The translations under genes were made by a program, and so were the position numbers. From NCBI GenBank assembly GCA_963839815.1, contig CAWIWF010000008.1:310001-374000 (forward strand): 64,000 nt of DNA, written 5' to 3'. Positions 43,325 to 51,931 of this stretch are shown piece after piece. How positions within the stretch are numbered: the first letter of the stretch is position 1; every line of letters begins with the position of its first letter. This DNA comes from JACVRM01 sp963839815. GTDB taxonomy: Bacteria; Actinomycetota; Thermoleophilia; Gaiellales; Gaiellaceae. The notes below the pieces were generated by a model. The model was given only the letters and a program-made list of their open reading frames with translations. It was not told where the DNA came from and made no database searches.

Positions 43325-43350
43325 CCCCCGAAGGACGGAGGACACATCAC

Positions 43351-45832
43351 ATGAGCATGACAACCGCGGCCGAGACGACACTCGTCTCGACGACCGTCGG
43401 CGACCAGGAGATCACGTTCGAGACCGGCAAGCTCGCCAAGCAGGCAGACGGCGCCGTGCTCGTTCGCTCCGGGGACACGATGGTGCTCGCGACCGCGATG
43501 GGGCGGATGGAGCCGCGCGAAGGCGCCGACTTCTTCCCGCTCACCGTCGACGTCGAGGAGCGCATGTACGCCGCCGGGAAGATCCCGGGCGGCTTTTTCA
43601 AGCGGGAGGGGCGCCCGACCGAGCGCGCCATCCTCACCGCCCGCATGATCGACCGGCCGATCCGGCCGCTGTGGCCGAAGGGGTACCGCAACGAGACACA
43701 GGTGATCTGCACGGTGCTCTCGGCCGACCTGGTCAGCCCGCACGACATCCTGTGCCTGAACGGCGCGTCGGCGGCCCTGATGATCTCGCCGCTGCCCTTC
43801 ATGGGGCCGGTCGGCGCAGTGCGCATCGGCCTGGTGGACGGCGAGCTCGTCGTCAACCCGACGCTGCCGGAGATCGCGGAGCAGACGGCGCTCGACCTGA
43901 TCGTCGTCGGCACCAAGGAGGGCCTGACGATGGTGGAGGCCGGCGCCGACGAGGTGCCGGAGACCACGCTGCTCGAGGCGCTCGACCTCGCCCACCGCGA
44001 GATCACGAAGCTCTGCGAGGCCCAGGAGGAGCTGCGCGAACGCGCCGGCAAGCAGAAGTGGCTCGACCCGGAGTTGACGCAGCGCCTCGAGGAGGAGCAC
44101 CTGCCCGCCATCCGTGAGCGGATCGCCGCCGAGGGGCTGCGGGCAGCGGACGCCGCCGTCGAGGAGCTGCTCCCCGAGCTGAGCATGCAGTCGACCCAGG
44201 ACGACGTGAAGCTGCAGACGCAGCGGAAGCTGAGCCTCTCGATGATCCTCGAGCAGGCGAGGCTCGCTGCGGTCATGGGCCCGGTGCGGGAGCAGTTCGA
44301 GACCGACCTGCGCGCGCTCACCGATGCCGAGCAGGACTCGAAGGAGCTCAAGTCGGCCAAGCGCCAGCTGCTCTTCGACCGGATCGTCGAGACGGTGCAG
44401 CTGCCGTTCCCGGTCGGTCCTGCCGTCGGAGACGGCGAGCCGGCCACGGTCAAGGACTCGATGACCAAGAGCTACGTCAAGAAGGCCGCGGAGGCCGTCT
44501 ACAAGGAGCTCGTCCGGCGCAAGATCGCCGTCGAGAAGCAGCGGCCAGACGGTCGCGGTCCCGAGGAGATCCGCCCGGTCACCTGCGAGGTGACGATGTC
44601 GCCGCGCACGCACGGCTCCGGTCTCTTCACCCGCGGGCAGACGCAGATCCTGTCGCTGCTCACGCTGGGCACCGCCAAGGAGGGGCAGCGGATCGACGAC
44701 CTCTCGCTCGAGACCGACCGCCGCTACATGCACCACTACAACTTCCCGCCCTACTCGGTGGGTGAGACCGGCTTCATGCGCGGCCCCAAGCGCCGCGACA
44801 TCGGCCACGGGGCGCTCGCGCAGCGGGCGCTCGAGGCGGTCATCCCGCCCGCCGACGAGTTCCCCTACACGATCCGGATCGTCTCGGAGACGCTCGAGTC
44901 GAACGGCTCCTCGTCGATGGGCTCGGTCTGCGGCTCGACGCTGGCGCTGATGGATGCCGGCGTGCCGATCACCGCGCCCGTCAGCGGCATCGCCATGGGC
45001 CTCGTCAAGGAGGGCGACGACTACGTCATCCTCACCGACATCCAGGGTGCCGAGGACCATCTCGGCGACATGGACTTCAAGGTGGCCGGCACCGCCAAGG
45101 GCATCACGGCGCTGCAGATGGACATCAAGATCACGGGCGTCACCCGGGAGATCATGAGCGGCGCCCTCGAGCAGGCGAAGCGGGCGCGCGCAGCGATCCT
45201 CGACCGGATGCTCGAGGCGATCTCGGAGCCGCGCGGCGAGCTCGCCGGGCACGCACCGCGGATCTCCACGGTCAAGATCGACCCCGAGCAGATCGGGCTC
45301 GTCATCGGCAAGGGCGGCGAGACGATCCGCTCGCTCGAGGGCGACTACGACGTCCAGATCGACATCGAGGAGGACGGCACGATCCTCGATCTACGCGACC
45401 GAGGGCACCAAGTCGGACGCGGCCATCGCCGCGGTCAAGGCGCTCACGAAGGAGCCCGAGGTGGGCGACACCTACACGGGCAAGGTCGTCAAGACGACCG
45501 ACTTCGGCGCCTTCGTCGAGCTGAAGAAGGGCACGGACGGGCTGCTGCACGTCTCGAACGTCGGCCCCGGCCGCGTCAAGCACATCGAGGACGTGCTATC
45601 CCGCGGCGACGTGCTGGACGTGCTCGTCCAGGAGGTCGACAAGCAGCGCAACCGCATCGGCCTCAAGCTGGTCGCGAAGCACGAGAACGGCTCGCTCGTC
45701 CAGCCCGAGGAGCTCGTCGAGCGGGCGAAGGACGCACCGGACCGCCCGCGCGAGGAGCGCCCGCCCCGCCGAGACGGCGACCGCGGCCGCGGCGGCCGTG
45801 GCGGCCGCGACCGCGCCGGATCGCGGGAGTAA
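43351..45832 (+). CDS. pnp: Polyribonucleotide nucleotidyltransferase, with a +1 frame change near base 45388
   Basis: PNPase of about 826 aa when joined: two RNase PH-like domains (GRPTERAILTARMIDRPIRPLWPKGY; GSGLFTRGQTQILSLLTLG, SNGSSSMGSVCGSTLALMDAG), a KH domain (IGLVIGKGGETIRSLEGDYDVQIDIEEDGTI), an S1 domain (GDTYTGKVVKTTDFGAFVELKKGTDGLLHVS) and an Arg/Gly-rich tail. It degrades RNA 3' to 5' with phosphate. Sequence after ...EDGTIL is in another frame: dropping the G at 45388 gives LIYATEGTKSDAAIAAVKAL, the expected link between KH and S1. Without it the S1 domain would be lost. ATG 43351 follows GGAGG. An assembly insertion is the simplest explanation. Confidence 0.93.
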
Positions 45833-45842
45833 GCGCACTGGA

Positions 45843-45871
45843 GTGGGGGGTCGGCCCAGCCGGCCTCCCAC
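45843..45871 (+). terminator. Terminator-like hairpin after pnp
   Basis: A 13-bp stem with two G-U pairs and a 3-nt loop (45843-45855 with 45859-45871), followed by the pyrimidine stretch TTCCTCTT, 10 bases after the pnp stop. Confidence 0.65.
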
Positions 45872-45908
45872 TTCCTCTTGAACTGCAGACCGCCGCACGA
45901 TGGCGGCC

Positions 45909-46288
45909 AGATGACTGTCGACGCCACCACCGGCTCCGACGCCAGCTGGCGGCGGCTGGACGCTCGACTACCCATCCGCCTCGGACTTCATCCGGCCGCT
46001 GCTGAGCTGCGCCGGCTATGCCCCGGGGTCACCGGAAACGACCACGAACCTGACGGGCTCTGCGATCCAGTAATCGACGCGAAGATGGCTCGCGCGGCCA
46101 GAACGTCGACTCACGACCCTGCCGCGGCCATCGCGCTATGGCAGCGGATCGAGGACGAGCTCCTCGCCCGGGCGCCGCTCATTCCGGCCTGCAACAGCGG
46201 CTACGTCTCCTTCGTCTCCGAGCGCGTCGGCAACTACGAGTACAACCCCCAGTGGGGGCCGCTGTTGAGTCAGCTCTGGGTCAAGTAG
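45909..46288 (+). pseudogene. Remnant of a family 5 (peptide-type) ABC solute-binding protein
   Basis: The last ~110 residues of an SBP_bac_5-type binding protein can be read, but only by switching frame: one frame holds WTLDYPSASDFIRPLLSCAGYAPGSPETTTNLTG, and another continues CDPVIDAKMARAARTSTHDPAAAIALWQRIEDEL...FVSERVGNYEYNPQWGPLLSQLWVK with a stop at 46288. The switch near 46060 needs one base added, the opposite of the other frame changes in this window. No N-terminal lobe, signal peptide, permease or ATPase gene is nearby. It is therefore a degraded fragment, probably left by a deletion between pnp and the ABC exporter. Confidence 0.75.
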
Positions 46289-46299
46289 CGGCCGGCTGA

Positions 46300-48135
46300 C
46301 TAGCCGACAAGCGCCTCGTCCTCGCGGAACGCGTCCCGCGCGACCAGGCCGGCGTAGGTGCCGCCCAGTGCAAGCAGCTCGTCGTGGGTGCCGCGCTCTG
46401 TCAGGCGTCCGCGGTCGAGCACGATCACCTGGTCGGCGCCGCGCACGGTCGAGAGCCGGTGCGCGATCGTGATCGTCGTGCGACCAACGGCGAGCCGGTC
46501 GAGCTCGCCCTGCACCGCCCGCTCGGTACGAGTGTCGAGCGCGCTCGTCGCCTCGTCCAGGATCAGCACCCTCGGATTGCGCAGGATCGTGCGCGCGATT
46601 GCGATCCGCTGCTTCTCGCCGCCCGAGAAGCGGTAGCCGCGCTCGCCGACGGTCGTGTCGTAGCCCCCCTCGAGGCTCTCGATCAGGTCGTGCACACGCG
46701 CCGCCCGCGCCGCCGCCTCGATCTCCTCGTCGCTCGCGTCCGGCTTCGCGAACCGGAGATTCTCGCGGATGGTGGCGTGAAAGAGGTACGTCTCCTGCGA
46801 GACGACGCCGACGGTGGCGGCGAGCGACTCGAACGTGACGTCACGGATGTCGATGTCGTCGAGCAGCACCCGCCCGCGCTCGACCTCGTACAGCCGCGCG
46901 GCCAGGTAGCCGAGCGTCGTCTTGCCCGAGCCCGTCTCGCCGACGATCGCCGTCCGCGTGCCGGCGGGTACGGCGAACGAGACGTCCTGCAGGGTCCAGG
47001 GCGCCTCGGCGTCGTAGCGGAACCAGACCTCGGCGAAGGTGACGTCGCCGCGGCACGGCGGCAGCGGGACCGCCCCGGGACGCTCGTCGATGTCCACCGG
47101 CAGGTCGAGGTACTCGAAGATGCGGTCGAAGAGCGCGAGCGAGGTCTGGATGTCGATGCCGACCGACAGCAGCGAGCCGACGGGGAAGAAGAGGCGCGTC
47201 TGCAGCGTGGTGAAGGCGACGACGGTGCCGAGCGAGACGTCGCCGGCCCAGGGCTGGCCTGCGAACCAGTAGATCAGCGCCGGCATCACCGAGAAGCTCG
47301 TCTGGATCGACGCCATCACCCAGCGACCGGCCATGCGCTGGCGCACCTCCAGCTCCGCCAGCTGCTCGGACTCGCGCTCGAAGCGCTCCGCCAGCTCGGG
47401 GCCGCGCCCCATCGTCTTGCCGAGCAGGATGCCCGAGACCGACAGCGACTCCTCGACGAGCGCCGACATGTCGGCCATCGTCGTCTGCCGCCGCGTGGTG
47501 ATCCGCTGTCGCTCGCGGCCCACCCGGCGGCTCAGCAGCACGAAGGCGGGGAGGAGGGCGAGGGAGAAGATCGCCAACCGCCAGTCGAGCAGGAACATGG
47601 CCACGACGGCCGCGACCACCGTGGTGACGTTCGCGACGATCGACGTCGCCGTCGACGTCACCACCGTCTGGATGCCGCCGATGTCGTTCGCGATTCGCGA
47701 CTGCACCTCGCCCGTTCGCGTGCGCGTGAAGAAGGCCAGCGAGAGCCGCTGCAGGTGGCGGTAGACGGCCGCGCGCAGGTCGTGCATGACGCGCTGGCCG
47801 ACGACGTTCGAGAGCCAGGTCTGGAGCACGCCCAGGACGCCGGTCAGTACGGCGACGGCGACGAGGCCGCCGACCAGCAGGTTCAGGAGGCCGCGGTCTC
47901 GCTCCGGGAGCGCCTCGTTGATGATGTCGCGGATCAGAAACGGCGTCACCATCCCGATCGACGCCGACACGAGGATCAGTCCCAGCACCACGCCGAGCCG
48001 GGGGCGGTAGGGGACGAACAGCCCGATGATGCGCCGCAGGTTGGCCCGCCGGACAGCCGGATCGGCCGGGCGCTCGACGGGCTCGCGGCCGTCGAACGTC
48101 CGCGGGCGGCCGTTCGGCGACTGTCTAGCGCGCAT
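46300..48135 (-). CDS. ABC-type exporter (half-transporter, multidrug/lipid type)
   Basis: A 611-aa fused membrane-ATPase exporter: six membrane helices (about 30-320) followed by an ATP-binding domain with Walker A GETGSGKTTLG, signature SGGEKQRIAIARTI, Walker B VLILDEATSALD and H-loop IAHRLSTVRGADQVIVLDRG. It works as a dimer. Its cargo is unknown. ATG 48135 is chosen over GTG 48141 because TAGCGT lies exactly 6 nt before it. The gene is monocistronic and divergent from the M16 protease gene. Confidence 0.9.
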   Translation of the reverse strand: MRARQSPNGRPRTFDGREPVERPADPAVRRANLRRIIGLFVPYRPRLGVVLGLILVSASIGMVTPFLIRDIINEALPERDRGLLNLLVGGLVAVAVLTGVLGVLQTWLSNVVGQRVMHDLRAAVYRHLQRLSLAFFTRTRTGEVQSRIANDIGGIQTVVTSTATSIVANVTTVVAAVVAMFLLDWRLAIFSLALLPAFVLLSRRVGRERQRITTRRQTTMADMSALVEESLSVSGILLGKTMGRGPELAERFERESEQLAELEVRQRMAGRWVMASIQTSFSVMPALIYWFAGQPWAGDVSLGTVVAFTTLQTRLFFPVGSLLSVGIDIQTSLALFDRIFEYLDLPVDIDERPGAVPLPPCRGDVTFAEVWFRYDAEAPWTLQDVSFAVPAGTRTAIVGETGSGKTTLGYLAARLYEVERGRVLLDDIDIRDVTFESLAATVGVVSQETYLFHATIRENLRFAKPDASDEEIEAAARAARVHDLIESLEGGYDTTVGERGYRFSGGEKQRIAIARTILRNPRVLILDEATSALDTRTERAVQGELDRLAVGRTTITIAHRLSTVRGADQVIVLDRGRLTERGTHDELLALGGTYAGLVARDAFREDEALVG

Positions 48136-48141
48136 AGACAC

Positions 48142-48184
48142 ACGCTACCCCCGTCGCTGGAGGCTGTGGCGGCGCCGTTACGAT
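48142..48184. promoter_or_regulatory. Divergent leaderless promoters (ABC exporter / M16 protease)
   Basis: On the minus strand TAGCGT (48142-48147) ends 6 nt before the exporter ATG. On the plus strand TACGAT (48179-48184) ends 6 nt before the protease GTG at 48191. The two -10 elements are about 30 bp apart. Confidence 0.55.
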
Positions 48185-48190
48185 CCGCGG

Positions 48191-49483
48191 GTGCAGCGCT
48201 ACGTGATCTCGGAGCTCGACTCGGGCGAGCGCGTGGTCACGGAGCGGATCAAGTGGGTGCGGTCGGTCTCGATCGGCTTCTGGATCGGCGCCGGCTCGCG
48301 GGACGAGCGCAACGCCAAGGCGGGTGCGTCTCACTTCCTCGAGCACCTGCTCTTCAAGGGCTCGCGCTCCTACACGGCGGCCGAGATCGCGTCCGTGTTC
48401 GATCGGCTCGGCGGCGAGCTCAACGCCGCGACCTCGCGTGAGCACACGGTCGTCTATGCGCGCGTTCCCGACGACCAGCTGGCCACGGCCATCGACGTGA
48501 TGGGCGACATGGTCTTCGCTCCCGCCTTCACCGAGCTCGACGCGGAGCGCGAGGTGGTGCTCGAGGAGATCGCCATGTACGAGGACTCGCCCCAGGAGTA
48601 CGTCCACGACCTGATCGCGGAGGCGGTGTTCGGCCGCCATGCACTGGGGAGGCCGGTCGTCGGCACGGCCGAGAGCGTCGCCACCATCTCACGCCGCTCG
48701 CTCGCCGCCTACCACCGCGCGATGTACACGCCGGGGAACATCGTCGTCGCCGCGGTCGGAAACTTCGAGCACGACCGCCTGATCGGCCTGCTCGAGACCG
48801 CGGCCCGCAAGGCCCAGAGCCCGCCCACCAAGCGGCCGATCCGCGCGCCGCTGCTCCGCGCGCCTGCTCCCGGCCTCCGCTTCCAGCGCAAGGACACGGA
48901 GCAGTACCACGTGTGCCTCGCGGCGCCCGGCATCGCCCGGTCGGATCGGCGCCGCTACGTCGTCTCGCTGCTGGACGCGATCCTCGGCGGCTCGGCCTCC
49001 TCGCGGCTCTTCCAGGAGATCCGCGAGAAGCGCGGCATGGCGTACTCGGTCTACACCTTCGCGTCGCAGTACACCGACACCGGCCAGATCGGGCTCTACG
49101 TCGGCACCCGGGAGGACAACCTGCGCGACTGCCTCGACATCGCCGTCACGCAGATCCTCGACATCGCGGGCGGCAACCTCAGCGAGGAAGAGCTCGAGCG
49201 CGCGAAGGACAACCTCAAGAGCCGGATCAAGCTCGCCATGGAGTCGACCTCGAACCGGATGTCGCGGCTCGGCAAGTCGCTGATCACGAACACCGAGCTG
49301 CTCTCGCTGCCCCGGATCATCGCGGAGGTGGATGCGGTGACGGTCGAGGCCGTGGCCGAGCTGGCGGGGCTGCTGCTCGCGCCGGAGCGCCTGTCCGCCG
49401 CCGGCATCGGCCCGCGGGAGGAGCGCTTCCTGGCTGCCGTCGAGCGGGTTGCGCCGACCCTGACTGCGCGCGCCGCGGCATGA
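48191..49483 (+). CDS. M16-family zinc metallopeptidase
   Basis: A 430-aa peptidase related to mitochondrial processing peptidase. The inverted zinc motif HFLEH is at about residue 49 (GASHFLEHLLFKG), with the distal glutamates in VVLEEIAMYEDSP. The C-terminal half is the non-catalytic homologous domain (ILGGSASSRLFQEIREKRGMAYSVYTF). Such genes lie between pnp and dapB in many actinobacteria; the substrate is unknown. GTG 48191 is fixed by TACGAT at 6 nt. It overlaps a short bridging frame by ATGA. Confidence 0.92.
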   Translation: MQRYVISELDSGERVVTERIKWVRSVSIGFWIGAGSRDERNAKAGASHFLEHLLFKGSRSYTAAEIASVFDRLGGELNAATSREHTVVYARVPDDQLATAIDVMGDMVFAPAFTELDAEREVVLEEIAMYEDSPQEYVHDLIAEAVFGRHALGRPVVGTAESVATISRRSLAAYHRAMYTPGNIVVAAVGNFEHDRLIGLLETAARKAQSPPTKRPIRAPLLRAPAPGLRFQRKDTEQYHVCLAAPGIARSDRRRYVVSLLDAILGGSASSRLFQEIREKRGMAYSVYTFASQYTDTGQIGLYVGTREDNLRDCLDIAVTQILDIAGGNLSEEELERAKDNLKSRIKLAMESTSNRMSRLGKSLITNTELLSLPRIIAEVDAVTVEAVAELAGLLLAPERLSAAGIGPREERFLAAVERVAPTLTARAAA

Positions 49484-49575
49484 GCGCAGCGGTGACGCAA
49501 GGCGCCGCGACGCTGTGGCTGTCAGCCACTGGCCCGGTGAGCCGAGGCGTGCCGGCGAGGGAGTTGCTGCCGTGA
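49480..49575 (+). CDS. Short bridging frame (31 aa) between the M16 gene and dapB
   Basis: ATG 49480 overlaps the M16 stop (ATGA), and its stop overlaps the dapB start (GTGA), so it joins the two genes without a gap. The peptide (MSAAVTQGAATLWLSATGP...ELLP) matches no family I know. It may carry ribosomes from the protease gene to dapB, which has no Shine-Dalgarno. It could also be a chance frame; the double overlap is the main evidence. Confidence 0.4.
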   Translation: MSAAVTQGAATLWLSATGPVSRGVPARELLP

Positions 49576-50213
49576 AGGTGGCGCTCTTCGGCGCGGGGGG
49601 GAAGGTGGGCCGCGTGCTGGGGCCGGCGCTGCAGGCCGAGGGGCATGACGTGACTGCGATCGGCCGCGACGGCAACGGCGCCCTGGCCGGACAGGACGTG
49701 GCGATCGAGTTCACCCTGCCGGACGCGGCAGTCGCGAACACCCTGGCGGCGCTCGAGGCCGGCCTGCCGGTGCTGGTGGGTACGTCGGGCCTGGGTGCGG
49801 ACGACCTCGGCAAGCTGGACGAGGCGGCACGAGGGCAGGGGCTCACCTGCCTGGTCGCGCCGAACTTCGCGCTCGGCGCGGTGCTGATGATGCGCTTCGC
49901 CGCGCAGGCCGCTCGTTACCTGCCGCGTGCGGAGATCGTCGAGCTGCACCACGACTCCAAGGTCGACGCGCCTTCGGGCACCGCCAAGGCGACGGCCGCG
50001 CTCGTGGGGGAGGGAACGCCCATCCACTCGGTGCGCCTGCCCGGGCTGGTGGCCCACCAGGAGGTGCTCTTCGGCGGCCACGGCCAGCTGCTGACGATTC
50101 GCCACGACACCTTCTCCCGGGAGGCCTTCGTGCCGGGAGTGCTGCTCGCGCTGGCGCGGCTCGACGAGCTGCCGCCGGGACTCACGGTCGGCCTCGACGC
50201 GCTGCTGGACTGA
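49572..50213 (+). CDS. dapB: 4-hydroxy-tetrahydrodipicolinate reductase
   Basis: A 213-aa DapB of the lysine/diaminopimelate pathway. Nucleotide-binding VALFGAGGKVGRVLGPALQ is at the N-terminus; the catalytic segment is IVELHHDSKVDAPSGTAKATA with the active-site His and Lys. It is shorter than the usual 245-270 residues, mainly in the first domain. The start GTG 49572 overlaps the bridging frame. dapA follows after 125 bases on its own promoter. Confidence 0.92.
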   Translation: MKVALFGAGGKVGRVLGPALQAEGHDVTAIGRDGNGALAGQDVAIEFTLPDAAVANTLAALEAGLPVLVGTSGLGADDLGKLDEAARGQGLTCLVAPNFALGAVLMMRFAAQAARYLPRAEIVELHHDSKVDAPSGTAKATAALVGEGTPIHSVRLPGLVAHQEVLFGGHGQLLTIRHDTFSREAFVPGVLLALARLDELPPGLTVGLDALLD

Positions 50214-50326
50214 CCCCACCGCCCACGCCGCCGCCGGGTCGGCGGCGCCGCGGGACAGGTCCGCCGCGGAGACGTCCAGGGCCCAGGGCAGCACCTCGCG
50301 AAGACGTGGCCGCCGGAGCTCACGGG

Positions 50327-50332
50327 TAGACT
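50327..50332 (+). promoter_or_regulatory. -10 hexamer 6 nt upstream of dapA (leaderless)
   Basis: TAGACT ends exactly 6 nt before the dapA GTG at 50339; identical to the rnz arrangement. Confidence 0.55.
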
Positions 50333-50338
50333 GAGCCC

Positions 50339-51223
50339 GTGCTCGGCGAGGTGCTGACGGCGATCGTGACGCCGTTTCGCGCGGATGGATCCATCGACGG
50401 CGAGCGCTTTCAGGCGCTCGCGCGCCACCTCGTCGACAACGGCTCCGACGGCATCGTCGTCGCGGGCACGACGGGCGAGTCGCCGACGCTCACGGACGAG
50501 GAACGCTTCGTGCTGTTCGCCGCTGCGGTCGAGGCGGTCGGCGACCGGGCAACCGTGATCGCCGGGACCGGCACGTACGACACCGCGCACTCGGTCCACC
50601 TGACGGAGCGGGCCCATGAGATCGGTGTCGACGGCTTCCTCGTCGTCACGCCCTACTACAACAAGCCGCCGCCGGCCGGCATCGTCGCTCACTTCCGGGC
50701 GATCGCCGAGGCGAGCGACCGGCCGATCATCGTCTACAACATCCCGCAACGCGTCGTGATCAACATCGAGCCCGACACCATGGTCGAGCTCGCCGGAATC
50801 CCTTCCGTGCACGCGGTCAAGCAGGCCACCACAGACCTGGATCAGGCGCGCCGGATCCTGGCCGAGACCGACCTCGTGCTCTACGCCGGGAACGACGACC
50901 TGATCCTGCCCTTCCTCGAGCTCGGCGGCACCGGCGGCGTCTGCGTCTTCACCCACCTCGTCGGCATTCGCGTCAAGGAGCTGATCCGCCGCTACCGCGA
51001 GGGCGACGCCGACGGTGCCCGGGCCATCGACGACGAGCTCCGGCCCCTGATCGACGCGCTCGCGGTGACCACGAACCCGATCCCGGTCAAGGCGGCGCTG
51101 AACCTGCTCGGACACGACGTCGGCGGCCTGCGCCTGCCGCTCGTCGAGGCGAGCGAGGCGGAGCGCGCGAGCATCCGGTCGGCGCTCGAGCGAGCAGGCC
51201 TGCTGACGCCGACTCCGGCCTGA
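50339..51223 (+). CDS. dapA: 4-hydroxy-tetrahydrodipicolinate synthase
   Basis: A 294-aa TIM-barrel aldolase condensing pyruvate with aspartate semialdehyde. The Schiff-base lysine is in VHAVKQATTD (about residue 161), the catalytic tyrosine in IIVYNIPQR, and the substrate motif is AGTTGESPTL. It feeds lysine and peptidoglycan diaminopimelate synthesis. GTG 50339 is supported by TAGACT at 6 nt. Its stop is three bases from that of a convergent gene. Confidence 0.95.
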   Translation: MLGEVLTAIVTPFRADGSIDGERFQALARHLVDNGSDGIVVAGTTGESPTLTDEERFVLFAAAVEAVGDRATVIAGTGTYDTAHSVHLTERAHEIGVDGFLVVTPYYNKPPPAGIVAHFRAIAEASDRPIIVYNIPQRVVINIEPDTMVELAGIPSVHAVKQATTDLDQARRILAETDLVLYAGNDDLILPFLELGGTGGVCVFTHLVGIRVKELIRRYREGDADGARAIDDELRPLIDALAVTTNPIPVKAALNLLGHDVGGLRLPLVEASEAERASIRSALERAGLLTPTPA

Positions 51224-51226
51224 GGG

Positions 51227-51931
51227 CTAGCTGCCGCTGGCGGCAGGCACCAGCCGCCGGTGCGCGATCAGCGCGAGCGCATACGGCGCCGCAAAGAGAG
51301 CGAAGGCCAGGACGCCGACGCTGCCGTACAGAAGGGCCGACGCGAACGCGAGCGGCCCGGCCGCGAGGTAGTGCGGCGTCGCCCACTGGAAGCGCTCACG
51401 CCAGACGGCCAGCGGGCTCGATCCTTCCGAGACTCCCATCGCCGTGCAGAGAAGCCCGGTGTTGACGAGGCAGTACGCAGCGCCGGCGACCGCGGCGGCG
51501 AGCACCTGCCGCGACTCGGGCGAGCCCGAGGTGAGCACGGCGAACACCGCGGCCGCGACCGCGGCCGAGAGCGAGAAGTTCGAGGCGTCGAAGACCGCGC
51601 GATGCAGGAGGCCGCGGCGCCGGACCCACTGCACGACCGCTGCGACGACCGCGATCACCATCGCGGGTCCCGCACCGAGCAGGAACGCGGCGGCGAGCAC
51701 GCCGAGCGAGGACACGCTGATGCTGCCCTGGCTCGAGACGCGCACTGAGAACGCCTGCAGCACGAGCGTCACTCCGAGCAGCACAACCAGCAGCAGCGTG
51801 TCGCCGGCGATCCTGCCGCCGGGGGATGCAAGCGAGAGCGTGAACGCGGTCACGGCGGCCACGGCGGTCGCGGCAACGAGCGTCGCGACGGGAAGCGGCA
51901 GGCCCCGGAACGCCCGCCGGGCCGTGGTCAC
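51227..51931 (-). CDS. Stand-alone membrane-domain protein related to the N-terminus of the adjacent HD-GYP protein
   Basis: A 234-aa integral membrane protein with about six hydrophobic segments and no soluble domain. It closely resembles the sensor part of the neighbouring HD-GYP protein: both have a segment like VWRERFQWATPHYLAAGPLAFA near the end of the membrane region and similar SQGSISVSSLGVLAAAFLLGAGPAMV / YGRGATSFGSVGVLAVGFTFGVGAAM stretches. It therefore looks like a sensor-type membrane domain (MASE-like) without an output domain. GTG 51931 overlaps the HD-GYP stop (GTGA), so the two are made together. The role is unknown. Confidence 0.6.
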   Translation of the reverse strand: MTTARRAFRGLPLPVATLVAATAVAAVTAFTLSLASPGGRIAGDTLLLVVLLGVTLVLQAFSVRVSSQGSISVSSLGVLAAAFLLGAGPAMVIAVVAAVVQWVRRRGLLHRAVFDASNFSLSAAVAAAVFAVLTSGSPESRQVLAAAVAGAAYCLVNTGLLCTAMGVSEGSSPLAVWRERFQWATPHYLAAGPLAFASALLYGSVGVLAFALFAAPYALALIAHRRLVPAASGS

